DNA from: Herbidospora galbida | GTDB taxonomy: Bacteria; Actinomycetota; Actinomycetes; Streptosporangiales; Streptosporangiaceae | Assembly: GCF_005233835.1 (NCBI RefSeq) | Contig: NZ_SZQA01000002.1 | Location: 1-64,000 of the forward strand | Reading direction: 5' to 3' | Length of the DNA stretch: 64,000 nucleotides | Part shown: in pieces, positions 26,499 to 35,571 of the stretch | Position numbering within the stretch: position 1 is the stretch's first letter | Layout of the letters: the number at the start of each line of letters is the position of its first letter | Translations under genes and position numbers: made by a program | The notes under the pieces: generated by a model | The model's input: only the letters and a program-made list of their open reading frames with translations | The model's database searches: none | Told to the model about the DNA's origin: nothing

Positions 26499-27799
26499 AA
26501 CCAGGAGTAGCCGAAGTCCTTGAAGTAGCGGGCCTTGTACTTCTTCTGCAGGTCGAGATAGCTCTGGTCGGTCTCGACGAAGGCGCTGTTCTGGTGCTTC
26601 CGCCCGCCGGACACCACCCAGACCCGCTCATACTCTCCGATGTCGCGGGGCCGGAGTTCGATCAGTTTCCGGTACGGCTCCGCGTACACTCCGGCGAACC
26701 ACGTGTAGTACTCGTCGACGTACAGAACCGCGTCGCCCGGTCGCTGCCGTTCGGACAGCGCGGCCGCCATCGACCGCAGGTCGTCGGGGCGATGGTCGGG
26801 CGCCCGCAGCCACAGGTGCTTGGGCACGGTCAGCGCCGTGAGCAGCGCCAGCCCCGCCCACGCGAGCGGCTTCGGCCGCAGCCGGTCGAGCCCCGCCCCG
26901 GCCAGCAGCGCCAGCGCCGGGAGCGCGAACAGCACGTAACGCGGGCTGTAGATCGGGTAGACCAGCGAGATCAGCATCGACAGCGGGATCATCAGCGCCC
27001 ACGGCACGGCCACCCGCCCCAGCGCGCCCCGCGCCCCGAAGACCGCCAGCGCGAGCAGCGGGACCATGCCCCATCTGCTGCCCATGACCTCCTGGGCGAA
27101 CGCCGGCAGCGCCTCCCACGTGGGTGAACGCAACCATCCGAGCTGGGTGTCCCGCTGGAAGGCCGCCGTGACGGCATACCCGGAGAGCCCCAGGCCCACG
27201 AGCAGCATGCCCTGGAGGAACCGTTTGCGGTCGGGCGCGATGAACGCGTGCGCCACCACGAGCAGCAGCCCGTACACGTGGAAGAGGCCCAGCACGAGGA
27301 TCGTGAGGCGGTAGGGATACTGCTTCTCCCGAGGGGTCACCAGCAACCAGGTCGCCAGCACCGCCAGCGCGGTCACGATCGCGTATGACCTGACCTCCTG
27401 CGCGTACCGGGTGACCATCGGCAGGACCGCGAACACCAGCCCGGCCAGCAGCCCGGCCCGCGTCGAGGCCAGCTGGCGTCCCAGCGCGACGATCCCGTAG
27501 GCCGCCCCCGCCATGGCCAGGACCGAGGGCAGGCGCAGGGCGAACTCCGACGTGGAGATCCACGCCACCGGCCGCAGCAGGTAGTAGTAGAACTGGTGCA
27601 CCCGGTCCATGTGGCCGAGCAGGTCCCACAGTTCGCCGATCGGCCGCGAGGCGGCCAGCGCGGAGACCGACTCGTCGCGCCAGAACGACGGCACCCAGAC
27701 GTTCCACAGCCCGACGAGGAGGGCGACGACGGCGGCTGTCGCCTCGGCGCGCCGCCTGGTCAGCGGCGAGGCCGGCGCTTCGGTCAGGGCCATCGTCAT
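26477..27799 (-). CDS. GT39/ArnT-like polyprenyl-phosphate-sugar glycosyltransferase
   Basis: A 440-residue polytopic membrane protein of GT-C fold. The first periplasmic loop contains the family's acidic motif after an aromatic stretch (FWRDESVSALAA, Asp/Glu near residue 42-43), and about ten helices follow. A soluble C-terminal domain has several Tyr/Trp residues. Enzymes of this type move a sugar from a polyprenyl-phosphate carrier onto a protein or lipid outside the membrane. Its place beside the anchor-P protein and exosortase suggests glycosylation of the sorted protein or of its partner. Start is ATG 27799 or 27793. Confidence 0.82.
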   Translation of the reverse strand: MTMALTEAPASPLTRRRAEATAAVVALLVGLWNVWVPSFWRDESVSALAASRPIGELWDLLGHMDRVHQFYYYLLRPVAWISTSEFALRLPSVLAMAGAAYGIVALGRQLASTRAGLLAGLVFAVLPMVTRYAQEVRSYAIVTALAVLATWLLVTPREKQYPYRLTILVLGLFHVYGLLLVVAHAFIAPDRKRFLQGMLLVGLGLSGYAVTAAFQRDTQLGWLRSPTWEALPAFAQEVMGSRWGMVPLLALAVFGARGALGRVAVPWALMIPLSMLISLVYPIYSPRYVLFALPALALLAGAGLDRLRPKPLAWAGLALLTALTVPKHLWLRAPDHRPDDLRSMAAALSERQRPGDAVLYVDEYYTWFAGVYAEPYRKLIELRPRDIGEYERVWVVSGGRKHQNSAFVETDQSYLDLQKKYKARYFKDFGYSWFALYQRR

Positions 27800-27834
27800 G
27801 GCGCTAATTCATACCACTTGACCATTCGGATGCT

Positions 27835-27864
27835 ATGAACGTACGTTCATGAACATGCGTTCAT
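27835..27864. promoter_or_regulatory. Tandem TetR-type operators before the methyltransferase operon
   Basis: Two abutting copies of ATGAAC-N4-GTTCAT: 27835-27850 (fully palindromic, ATGAACGTACGTTCAT) and 27849-27864. They cover the start region of the methyltransferase. The TetR protein encoded by the second gene of that operon is the obvious candidate ligand, giving autoregulation. Confidence 0.72.
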
Positions 27865-28634
27865 ATGTGGTGAACACCCACCAGGCCGAGGCCTGGAACG
27901 GCTATGAGGGCGCCCACTGGGCCGCCCACCCCGACCGCTACAACGCCGTCAACGACGCCTTCAACCCCTACCTCCTCGACGCCGTCAGGCCCGGCGACCG
28001 CGTCCTCGACATCGGGTGCGGCACCGGGCGGACCACCCGGCTGGCCGCGCGCACGGCGGCCTCCGCCACCGGGATCGACCTGTCGGGCCCGATGCTCGCC
28101 ACCGCCCGCGAGCTCGCGGGCGAGGGAGAGATCGCGTTCGTCCAGGGCGACGCCCAGGTCCACCCGTTCCCCGATTCGTCGTTCGACCTGGCTCTCAGTA
28201 GATTCGGGATCATGTTCTTCGGCGATCCCGCCGCCGCCTTCGCCAACATCGGCCGGGCCCTCGCGCCGGGCGGGCGGCTCGCGTTCCTGTCGATGCGCGG
28301 CTACGGCGACCTGGCCTCGGTCGTCTCGGCCCTCGGCCTGCCCGCCCCAGAACCGGGCGCCGGCCCCCTCGCCCTGGGCGACCCCGAGACGGTCGGCCGC
28401 GTGCTCACCGAGGCCGGCTTCGCCGACGTCACCGCCCGCCCGGTCGACGCGCCGCAGAACTGGGGCGCCGACGCCGCCGACGCGGCGGCGTTCCTGGGGG
28501 CGTGGGGGCCGATCAGGCACCAGGCCGGAGACGGCGCCGCCGAGAGGCTGCTCCCGGCGCTGCGCGCCTTCGAGACCCCCGGCGGCGTGCTGCTCAAGGG
28601 CGAGGCGCTGCTGGTCGGGGCGGTGCGGCCGTGA
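27849..28634 (+). CDS. Class I SAM-dependent methyltransferase
   Basis: A methyltransferase of the UbiE/Methyltransf_11 type, about 255-261 residues. The SAM-binding motif LDIGCGTGRTT is near residue 53-63, the acidic GIDLSG near 75-80, and the post-II motif FDLALSRFGIMFF near 113-125. No ribosome-binding site is visible; ATG 27849 lies inside the operator, and GTG 27867 or 27870, just after it, are realistic alternatives for a leaderless message. Its stop overlaps the start of the TetR gene by one base. Substrate unknown. Confidence 0.85.
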   Translation: MNMRSYVVNTHQAEAWNGYEGAHWAAHPDRYNAVNDAFNPYLLDAVRPGDRVLDIGCGTGRTTRLAARTAASATGIDLSGPMLATARELAGEGEIAFVQGDAQVHPFPDSSFDLALSRFGIMFFGDPAAAFANIGRALAPGGRLAFLSMRGYGDLASVVSALGLPAPEPGAGPLALGDPETVGRVLTEAGFADVTARPVDAPQNWGADAADAAAFLGAWGPIRHQAGDGAAERLLPALRAFETPGGVLLKGEALLVGAVRP

Positions 28635-29227
28635 TGGCGCCGCGCCGGGCACGGGCCGTCGACGCCGGGGTGGACCTGCGCGACCACCTCATCGGCGCCG
28701 CCGCACGGCTCATCGCCCGGCGCGGCGCCGCCGGGCTGACCGTGCGCGAGATCGCCCGGGAGGCCGAGGTGGCCACCGGGGTGCTCTACAACCACTTCGC
28801 CGACAAGGAGGAACTGCTCGCCCTCGGTCTGCACGGCCATGTGCGGGCCGCCGAACGCGACCTGCCGCCGTTGCCCGCCGACGGCGAAGAGGTGGGGCGG
28901 GCGCTGCTTGCGTACACCAAAAGGGCTCTTGACCTGCACCTGGTCATCGTTCCCGCGTTCGCGAACCTGGCGCCGGAGGTGCTCGAACGCTTCACCGCGC
29001 TCGGCAACCCCGCCGCCGGCGGGCAAGGGCTGCGCGACCAGCTCGCCGCGTATCTGCGGCGGCGGCGGGACGCGGGGGACATCGCCCCCGGCGCGCCGGT
29101 CGACGCCGCCGCAACGATGATCATCGGAGCCTGTCACGAGGTCACCCTGCGCGTTCCGGCGGCCGTGCCCGAGGGGTTCGCCGAGGACCTGGTCACCATC
29201 GTCCTCGACGGGATCCGGGTGCGGTAA
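28634..29227 (+). CDS. TetR-family regulator
   Basis: A 197-residue regulator with the helix-turn-helix at about 20-65 (GLTVREIAREAEVATGVLYNHF) and a helical ligand domain. It is translationally coupled to the methyltransferase gene (TGATG). The tandem ATGAAC-N4-GTTCAT operators in front of the operon fit its binding-site size, so a simple autorepressed detoxification or modification operon is inferred. Confidence 0.9.
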   Translation: MAPRRARAVDAGVDLRDHLIGAAARLIARRGAAGLTVREIAREAEVATGVLYNHFADKEELLALGLHGHVRAAERDLPPLPADGEEVGRALLAYTKRALDLHLVIVPAFANLAPEVLERFTALGNPAAGGQGLRDQLAAYLRRRRDAGDIAPGAPVDAAATMIIGACHEVTLRVPAAVPEGFAEDLVTIVLDGIRVR

Positions 29228-29277
29228 CGAAGCCCGCGATACAGTCGTGTAATGGTGCGAAGCTCGTTGAGGTGCCC

Positions 29278-30048
29278 GTGAACCTGTCCGGGGCCTGGCC
29301 GATCACCGAAGACGTCGGGTCGATGCGTGACCGCATCGACGCGTTCGCCTCGGGTGCCGGGCTCGCCGGGGCCCGTCTCCATGATCTGGTGTTCGCCGCC
29401 AACGAGGCGGTCGTCAACGTGCTGGAGCACGGCGACGGGCACGGCACCGTGCGGATCTGGCTGGACGACGGCCAGGTCGTCGTGGAGGTGACCGATCTGG
29501 CCGGCCGGCTCACCCCCGCCCATCTCAGCCCTGCCCGGCCCTCGCTCGACGGCCGCCGCGGCTTCGGCCTGTGGCTCATGAGCGAGGTCTGCGACCAGCT
29601 GACGATCGAGCAGGGTGACGGCGGCTCCCGCGTGGAGATGCGCATGACCGTCGACGACGACTCGATCAAGCCCCGGGGCGGCGCGCAGCAGCGCCTCGGC
29701 GTGGCCGTGACCCATCGACCGGCCGGTCCGCTCGTGACCGTCTCCGGCGACCTCGACGCGACCACCTCGCCGCAGTTGCACGCGGTGGTCAACGACCTGC
29801 TCACCTCCGGCCGCACCTACATCGCGGCCGACCTGTCCGGGGTCGGGTTCTGCGACTCCAGCGGGCTGCGGGTGCTCCTCGTCTCCACGGTCGCGGCCCG
29901 GGAACTGGGCGGGCTGATGGTGCTGGCCGGGGTGACCGGCCCGCTCGACCGGCTGCTCAGGCTGACCGGAAGCCTCACCGTGCTGGCCGTCCGCGACAAC
30001 GCTGAGGAGGCGTTGAACCTCCTCTCCGAGCACCGGGCCGGCTCATGA
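29278..30048 (+). CDS. RsbW-like anti-sigma kinase fused to RsbV-like STAS domain
   Basis: A 256-residue fusion. Residues about 10-125 form an HATPase_c_2 serine-kinase domain with the N-box [12 protein letters not shown] and a G-box in RRGFGLWLM. Residues about 145-250 form a STAS domain with the switch loop [11 protein letters not shown], including the phosphorylatable Ser. Normally RsbW (anti-sigma) and RsbV (antagonist) are separate proteins. GTG 29278 has GAGG five bases upstream; GTG 29272 is the alternative. The next gene overlaps by four bases and encodes the matching phosphatase. No sigma factor gene is adjacent. Confidence 0.88.
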   Translation: MNLSGAWPITEDVGSMRDRIDAFASGAGLAGARLHDLVFAANEAVVNVLEHGDGHGTVRIWLDDGQVVVEVTDLAGRLTPAHLSPARPSLDGRRGFGLWLMSEVCDQLTIEQGDGGSRVEMRMTVDDDSIKPRGGAQQRLGVAVTHRPAGPLVTVSGDLDATTSPQLHAVVNDLLTSGRTYIAADLSGVGFCDSSGLRVLLVSTVAARELGGLMVLAGVTGPLDRLLRLTGSLTVLAVRDNAEEALNLLSEHRAGS

Positions 30049-31310
30049 CCCACGAACTCGACGACCTGATCGGGCGGCTGCAGGAGGAGACCCGGCTCGT
30101 CGAGACGCTCCACGAGGTGGGCCGCGCGCTGGCCGCCGACCTCGACCTCCCCCGGATCGTGCGCACGGCCTGCGACGCCGCGACCTCGCTGACCGGTGCG
30201 GCCTTCGGCTCGTTCTTCTACAACGTCTACGACATGAACGGCGAGAGCTACTTCCTGTACGTGCTCTCCGGCGTCCCCCGAAGCGCCTTCGAGGGCTTCC
30301 CGATGCCGCGCAACACCAAGGTGTTCGACCCCACGTTCCAGGGCGAGGGCGTCATCCGCATGGACGACGTGCGCGCCGACCCCCGCTACGGCCACAATCC
30401 GCCCTACAACGGCATGCCCCAGGGCCACCTCGACGTGCGCAGCTACCTCGCGGTGCCGGTGATCTCACCGTCGGGTGAGGTGCTCGGCGGGTTCTTCTTC
30501 GGCCACCCCGAGCCGGGCATGTTCACCGCCCGCCACGAGCAGCTCGCCTCCGGCGTGGCCGCCCAGGCCGCCGTCGCCATGGACAACGCCCGCCTCTACC
30601 AGCGCCACCGCGACGCCGCCGTGGAGCTCCAGCGCAGCCTGCTGTCCCCGCTGCCGCACGTCCACGGCCTACGGCACGCCTGGCGCTACTACCCGGCGCG
30701 CGGCATCGACGTCGGCGGCGACTGGGTCGACCTGATCCCGATCGACGAGGGCCGGGTCGCGCTCGTGGTCGGCGACGTCATGGGCAAGGGCATCCAGGCC
30801 GCCGCCCTGATGGGGCAGATGCGCACGGCCGTACGCGCCCTGGCGGTCAGCCACATGTCGCCGGGCGAGATCCTGCGCCAGTCGGCCGTGGTGCTGCGGG
30901 CCGCCGACCGGGCCCGCCTGGTGACCTGCTGCCTGGCCGTCTACGACGCTCAGGCCGAGACCCTGACCTGGGCCAACGCCGGTCAGCTGCCGATGCTGCT
31001 CGACGTGCCCGGCAACCCCTGCCGGTTCCTCGACGACGGCGCAGGGCCGCCGCTGGGCGTGGTCGACTACAACTACGTCGAGCACAAGGTGCACTTCCCG
31101 CCCGGCACCCGGCTGCTCCTCTACACCGACGGCCTGATCGAGCGGCGCGACCGGGCGATCGACGCCGGGATGGGCGTGCTGAAGTCGCTCTGGCAGGGCA
31201 CCCGCGGCCTCGCCGACCTCGACGCGGTCGCCGACCGGCTCGTCGAGGAGCTGGTCGACGTCCGCGCCCACGAAGACGACATCGCCCTGCTGGTCGTCAC
31301 GACCAGTTGA
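30045..31310 (+). CDS. GAF-domain PP2C/SpoIIE-type serine phosphatase
   Basis: A 421-residue signalling phosphatase. A GAF domain at about 25-180 senses an unknown signal, and a SpoIIE/RsbU PP2C domain at about 200-420 has the metal-binding Asp residues in [21 protein letters not shown] and HEDDIALLV. It would dephosphorylate the STAS half of the upstream fusion and so free a sigma factor. The start ATG overlaps the stop of the fusion gene (ATGA), and its end overlaps the converging dehydrogenase gene by 14 bases. Confidence 0.92.
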   Translation: MTHELDDLIGRLQEETRLVETLHEVGRALAADLDLPRIVRTACDAATSLTGAAFGSFFYNVYDMNGESYFLYVLSGVPRSAFEGFPMPRNTKVFDPTFQGEGVIRMDDVRADPRYGHNPPYNGMPQGHLDVRSYLAVPVISPSGEVLGGFFFGHPEPGMFTARHEQLASGVAAQAAVAMDNARLYQRHRDAAVELQRSLLSPLPHVHGLRHAWRYYPARGIDVGGDWVDLIPIDEGRVALVVGDVMGKGIQAAALMGQMRTAVRALAVSHMSPGEILRQSAVVLRAADRARLVTCCLAVYDAQAETLTWANAGQLPMLLDVPGNPCRFLDDGAGPPLGVVDYNYVEHKVHFPPGTRLLLYTDGLIERRDRAIDAGMGVLKSLWQGTRGLADLDAVADRLVEELVDVRAHEDDIALLVVTTS

Positions 31311-32412
31311 AGGTGGTCGTGAGCTCCAGGGCCTGACCGGTCCGGGCCGACTCGTGCGCCTTCAGCATGATCTCCAGCGCGTGGCGGGCGACGTCGCCGC
31401 CCATGACCTCCTCGGCCGCGCCGTTCACCACGTCGGCGAGGTGGTCGACCAGCAGCGCCCGGCGCAGCTTGTCGACGCGCTGCTGGGCCAGCTCCAGGTG
31501 GGCGAGGTCGAGGTCGACCCAGCCGCTCAGCCCGGCGGCGGCCTCCAGCAGGAACAGGTCGATGCCCCGGCCGCCGTTCACCGGCAGGTTGTTCGGCAGG
31601 TTCAGGGTGCCCTTGCGGCCGAAGACCTCCAGGCGGGGGCCCTTGGCGGCGTTCACGTTGAAGGTGCCGTCGACCACGGCGAACGTGCCGCCGCCGAAGT
31701 CGAGCATGATCAGGGTGTTGTCGTCGGTGGTGACGGTGATCTCCTTGCCGGCGTACGGGCCGGAGCGCACCACCCGGGTCGGCTCGGTGATGCCCGAGAA
31801 CGCCGACACCCGCTTGGCCGGGCCGAGCAGGCCGAGCATCTCGTGGATGCCGTAGACGCCGACGTCGAACAGGGGGCCGGAACCCTCCTGGTAGAACCAG
31901 GTCGGGTCGGTCGGCCAGTTCATCATCGAGGCGGGGCCGCCGTGGCTGGCCCTGACCTTGGCGAACGCGACCTTGCCGATGATCCCCTCGCGGATCAGCC
32001 GGGCCGCCTCGATGCGGCTCGGGTAGAGCATGTTGGGCGGCGAGCAGACGATCTTGAGGCCGCTCGCGGCGGCCAGGTCGATGAGCGCGTCGGCCTCCTC
32101 CATCGTGGTGGCCAGCGGCTTCTCGGTCGCCAGGTGCCGGCCCGCCTCCAGGATCTTCAGCGAGGTCGCGCCGTGCGCCGGGATGGGGGTCAGGTTGAGC
32201 ACCAGGTCGAGGTCGGACTCGTCGAGCATCTCGTCGAGCGTGGCGTAGGTCTCCCGCGCGCCGAACCTCTTCGCGGCGGCGGCGGTGCGCTCCTCCACCG
32301 GGTCGCACAGTGCGACCAGTTCCACCTTGTCGGCGATGTGGTGCAGGTTGGGCAGCACCCCGTAGTCGACCGTGGCGATCGCCCCGACCCCGAGGACCCC
32401 GAGCTTCAACAT
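31297..32412 (-). CDS. Gfo/Idh/MocA-family oxidoreductase
   Basis: A 371-residue NAD(P)-dependent sugar or inositol-type dehydrogenase. The N-terminal Rossmann fold starts [15 protein letters not shown]. The family EKP segment (ATEKPLA, near residue 95-101) holds the catalytic Lys region, and the C-terminal dimerisation domain follows. It is the last gene of the sugar-transport operon, 16 bases after a permease gene. It probably oxidises the imported sugar or a derivative; substrate unknown. Confidence 0.9.
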   Translation of the reverse strand: MLKLGVLGVGAIATVDYGVLPNLHHIADKVELVALCDPVEERTAAAAKRFGARETYATLDEMLDESDLDLVLNLTPIPAHGATSLKILEAGRHLATEKPLATTMEEADALIDLAAASGLKIVCSPPNMLYPSRIEAARLIREGIIGKVAFAKVRASHGGPASMMNWPTDPTWFYQEGSGPLFDVGVYGIHEMLGLLGPAKRVSAFSGITEPTRVVRSGPYAGKEITVTTDDNTLIMLDFGGGTFAVVDGTFNVNAAKGPRLEVFGRKGTLNLPNNLPVNGGRGIDLFLLEAAAGLSGWVDLDLAHLELAQQRVDKLRRALLVDHLADVVNGAAEEVMGGDVARHALEIMLKAHESARTGQALELTTTFNWS

Positions 32413-32428
32413 CAGACTGAACCCTTTC

Positions 32429-33244
32429 TCAACCCTTGACCGCGCCCGCGACCATGCCCTGCATGAGGCGCTTCTGGACCAGCAGGAAGAACACGACGAC
32501 CGGGATCGTGAAGATCACGCTGGCCGCCATGACGCCGCCCCAGTCGGAGTAGTAGCTGGAGAAGAACTGCTGCAGCGCGACCGGGAGCGTCTCCCTGGAC
32601 GACTGCTGCATGTACGTCGCCGAGAACATCAGCTCGTTCCACGACGTGATGAACCCGTAGATCGAACTGGCCGCCAGCCCCGGCCAGACCAGCGGGAACA
32701 CGACCAGGCGCACGGCCTTCATCCGCGAGGCGCCGTCGACCATCGCCGACTCCTCAAGTGAGACCGGGATGTCCATGAAGAAACTCCGCAGCATGTACGT
32801 CGCCAGCCCCACCGTCAGCGCGAGGTGCGACAGCACGAGCCCCTGGTAGGTGCCGAGCAGATCGGTGTTGCGCAGCACCACGAACAGCGGGATGACCAGC
32901 ACCGTCTGCGGCAGCATCTGGATCGACAGGATCACGATCAGCAGGTAGCGCTTCATGGGGATGTCGAACCGCGCCAGCGCGTACCCCGCCAGCAGCGCGA
33001 TCAGCCCGGTGATGACCGTGGTGGCCCCGGCGACCAGCAGCGAGTTGAGGAACTGGCGCGGGATCGCCCCGGAGAACAGCTCGGTGTAGCGCGACAGGAT
33101 CGGCTCGTGCGGGATGAACTGCGGGCTCACCGTGAAGATCTCGGTGTCCGGCTTGAGCGAGGTGACGATCATCCAGAAGAACGGGAACAGGCTCGCCAGG
33201 CAGATGAGAGCCATCGCCGGATAGACGATCAGCCTCCGGGTCAT
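32429..33244 (-). CDS. Carbohydrate ABC transporter permease (MalG-like)
   Basis: A 271-residue inner-membrane permease with six helices. The cytoplasmic EAA loop lies at about residue 165-185 (MVDGASRMKAVRLVVFPLVWPG), typical of CUT1 sugar importers. It forms a heterodimer with the product of the upstream gene, with which it overlaps by four bases. No ABC ATPase gene is present in the operon, so a shared MsmK/MalK-type ATPase encoded elsewhere must energise it. Confidence 0.94.
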   Translation of the reverse strand: MTRRLIVYPAMALICLASLFPFFWMIVTSLKPDTEIFTVSPQFIPHEPILSRYTELFSGAIPRQFLNSLLVAGATTVITGLIALLAGYALARFDIPMKRYLLIVILSIQMLPQTVLVIPLFVVLRNTDLLGTYQGLVLSHLALTVGLATYMLRSFFMDIPVSLEESAMVDGASRMKAVRLVVFPLVWPGLAASSIYGFITSWNELMFSATYMQQSSRETLPVALQQFFSSYYSDWGGVMAASVIFTIPVVVFFLLVQKRLMQGMVAGAVKG

Positions 33245-34185
33245 GTCCCCTCCTTCGACAGCTTCACGTAGACGGCCGTGATCCCGGCCAGCAGCAGGAA
33301 CGTGACGACGGCCATCGCCGCCGCGACCCCCTGATCGAGCACGGTGAACGCCTGCAGCCAGGTCAGCAGCGACAGCACCTCGGTGCTGTGGCTCGGCCCG
33401 CCGGGCGGGGTGGTCATCACCAGGAAGTGGTCGAACGACTGGTACGCGAAGATCGTCGACATCACGCCGAGGATCGTCAGCAGCGGCTTCATCATCGGCA
33501 GCCGCACCCTGACGAGCTGCTGGTAGAAGCTCGCGCCGTCGACCCGGGCGGCCTCCAGCACCTCACCGCGCGTCGCGCGCAGCCCGGCCAGCATCGAGAT
33601 CGCGATGAACGGCACCGAGTGCCAGACCACGGCGATCGTGATGGCGACCAGCGAGGCGAAGCCGTCGTTGAACCAGGCGTAGCCCTTGAACGAGTCGAAC
33701 CCGAGGGAGACCAGCAGCCAGTTGGCGATGCCGTACTGGTCGTTGAACATCCACTTCCAGATGATGCCGCTGGCCACCCGGGGCATCGCCCAGGGCAGCA
33801 GGACGACCACCGTGACGATCCTGGCCGCCCACGACCCGGCGTCCAGGACGAGCGCGATGGCCAGGCTGATCAGCAGGGTGGTGACCACGCAGACGACCGC
33901 GAAGATCGTCGTGCGGAGCAGCGCGGCGAGGAAGTAGGGGTCGCCGAAGATCTCGGTGTAGTTGTCGGCGCCGTTGAAGGCCCCGGTCATGAGGTACTCG
34001 CCCTCGTGGAACGAGAGCCAGACCGTCCGCACGATGGGGTAGCCGACCACTCCCAGGATCACCGCCAGGAGGGGGGCGAGCAGGAGGCTCGGCAGGCCGA
34101 ACCGGTCCCATCGGGACCGGCTCCGGCCTCCCGCGCGGGCGGGCACAACGCCGCGCTGTGCCCGCCTGCTGGTGGTAGAGGTCAT
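33241..34185 (-). CDS. Carbohydrate ABC transporter permease (MalF-like)
   Basis: A 314-residue CUT1-type permease. A basic cytoplasmic N-terminus precedes six helices. The EAA loop (EAARVDGASFYQQLVRVRLPMMKP) is near residue 225-248. It partners with the MalG-like protein. Start overlaps the stop of the binding-protein gene by four bases, so the transporter genes are translationally coupled. Confidence 0.94.
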   Translation of the reverse strand: MTSTTSRRAQRGVVPARAGGRSRSRWDRFGLPSLLLAPLLAVILGVVGYPIVRTVWLSFHEGEYLMTGAFNGADNYTEIFGDPYFLAALLRTTIFAVVCVVTTLLISLAIALVLDAGSWAARIVTVVVLLPWAMPRVASGIIWKWMFNDQYGIANWLLVSLGFDSFKGYAWFNDGFASLVAITIAVVWHSVPFIAISMLAGLRATRGEVLEAARVDGASFYQQLVRVRLPMMKPLLTILGVMSTIFAYQSFDHFLVMTTPPGGPSHSTEVLSLLTWLQAFTVLDQGVAAAMAVVTFLLLAGITAVYVKLSKEGT

Positions 34186-35489
34186 TGCTGTCCGATCGCG
34201 GCGTCAATCTGCGAGGCCAGTTCCTGCATGGCCGCTTCGGGCGTCTTCTGCCCGTTCATGATCGCCTGCATCGCGTTGACGATGGCCCCGGTGCCCTCGA
34301 CCTTGCCCCACGTGGCCACCGGCGGGATCGACCGCGTGTTCGGCGCCTGCTCGGCGTAGGCCCGCAGCAGCGGGGTGGAGAACGAACCGCTGGTGCGCTC
34401 CTTCTCCAGGGCGTCGACGGTCGCCGGGAGGAGACCGATCTTGGTGGTGACCGGGACGAGGTTCTCGGTCTTCATCAGGAAGTCCACGAAGCTCTTGGCG
34501 GTCGCCTTGTTGTCACACCCCTTGAAGATGGCCAGGTTGCTGCCGCCCGCGAAGGTGTCGTTGTTGCCGCCGGGGCCGGCGGGCAGCGGCGCGGTGGCGA
34601 GCTGCTGCTCCATCCCGGGGTTCTGCGCGAGGATCGTCTTCAGGTCCCACGAACCGCCGACCATCATGCCGATCTGCCCGAGCGCGAACGCCTTGGACGC
34701 GTCGGCGCCCTGCCAGGTGGCCGCCCCTTCGGGGGCCAGTTTGTGCTTGGTCAGCAGGTCGGCGTAGAAGGTGAAGGCCGCGACCGCCTCGGGCGAGTCG
34801 ACCTTGGCCTTCCACGCGCCGCCCTCCTGGGTGGCGATCTCGCCGCCCCAGTTCCAGATCATCGGCAGCCAGTACCACTGGTTGCCGCCGATGATGCCGA
34901 AGCCGTTGACGCCGGGGTTGTCCTGCTGCACCTTGGTCGCCGAGCTCAGCACGTCGTCCCAGGTCTTGGGGGCCGCCAGGCCGGCCTTGTCGAAGAGGTC
35001 CTTGCGGTAGATGAGCGCCCGTACGCCGGTGTCGTAGGGCACCGCGTAGGAGACGCCGTCGAGCACGGTCGAGTCGATCATGCTCTGGGTGTAGACGCCC
35101 TTCATCGACGCCGGGTCCTGCGCGATCGGCTCCAGGGCCTGGAGCCCGGCGAACTCCGGGCTCCACGTGTTGCCGATGAGAGCGACGCACGGCACGGTCC
35201 CGCCGGCGATGCTGGTCAGGTAGGTCTTGTGCGCGTCGGCGCCGAGGAACCTGAGGTTCACCTTGGTGCCGGGGTGGGCGGTCTCGTAGTCCTTGGCGAG
35301 CTGGACGATCGTCGGCTGCTGGGCGGCGCCGATCGGGTCGCCCATCCACACGTCGATGGGGCCGGTGACCTCACCGGTCGCGTTGCCCTCCGCGGCGTCG
35401 TCCCCGCCGCAGGCCGAGGCGAGCATGAGTGCGGCCGCCGCCGACGTGGCGGTGATGACCTTCAGTGCGCTTTTCCACGGTCGTTGCAT
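34182..35489 (-). CDS. Sugar ABC transporter substrate-binding lipoprotein
   Basis: A 435-residue extracellular binding protein of the SBP_bac_1 family, starting at ATG 35489 with AGGAGAAG upstream. The signal peptide ends in the lipobox LASAC (Cys near 27), so it is lipid-anchored outside the membrane. The mature protein shows the usual two-lobe pattern with many Trp/Tyr residues that stack on sugar rings. It belongs to a CUT1 importer. The ligand cannot be deduced; catabolic neighbours point to a polyol, acylated sugar or aldonic lactone. Confidence 0.93.
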   Translation of the reverse strand: MQRPWKSALKVITATSAAAALMLASACGGDDAAEGNATGEVTGPIDVWMGDPIGAAQQPTIVQLAKDYETAHPGTKVNLRFLGADAHKTYLTSIAGGTVPCVALIGNTWSPEFAGLQALEPIAQDPASMKGVYTQSMIDSTVLDGVSYAVPYDTGVRALIYRKDLFDKAGLAAPKTWDDVLSSATKVQQDNPGVNGFGIIGGNQWYWLPMIWNWGGEIATQEGGAWKAKVDSPEAVAAFTFYADLLTKHKLAPEGAATWQGADASKAFALGQIGMMVGGSWDLKTILAQNPGMEQQLATAPLPAGPGGNNDTFAGGSNLAIFKGCDNKATAKSFVDFLMKTENLVPVTTKIGLLPATVDALEKERTSGSFSTPLLRAYAEQAPNTRSIPPVATWGKVEGTGAIVNAMQAIMNGQKTPEAAMQELASQIDAAIGQQ

Positions 35490-35571
35490 TTCTTCTCCTG
35501 GCAATGGCGTCGCGAAAGCGGTGTATGAGCGCCCCCCGTGCGCATCGGTTCTGGGTCGGGCAGCCCGAGGG

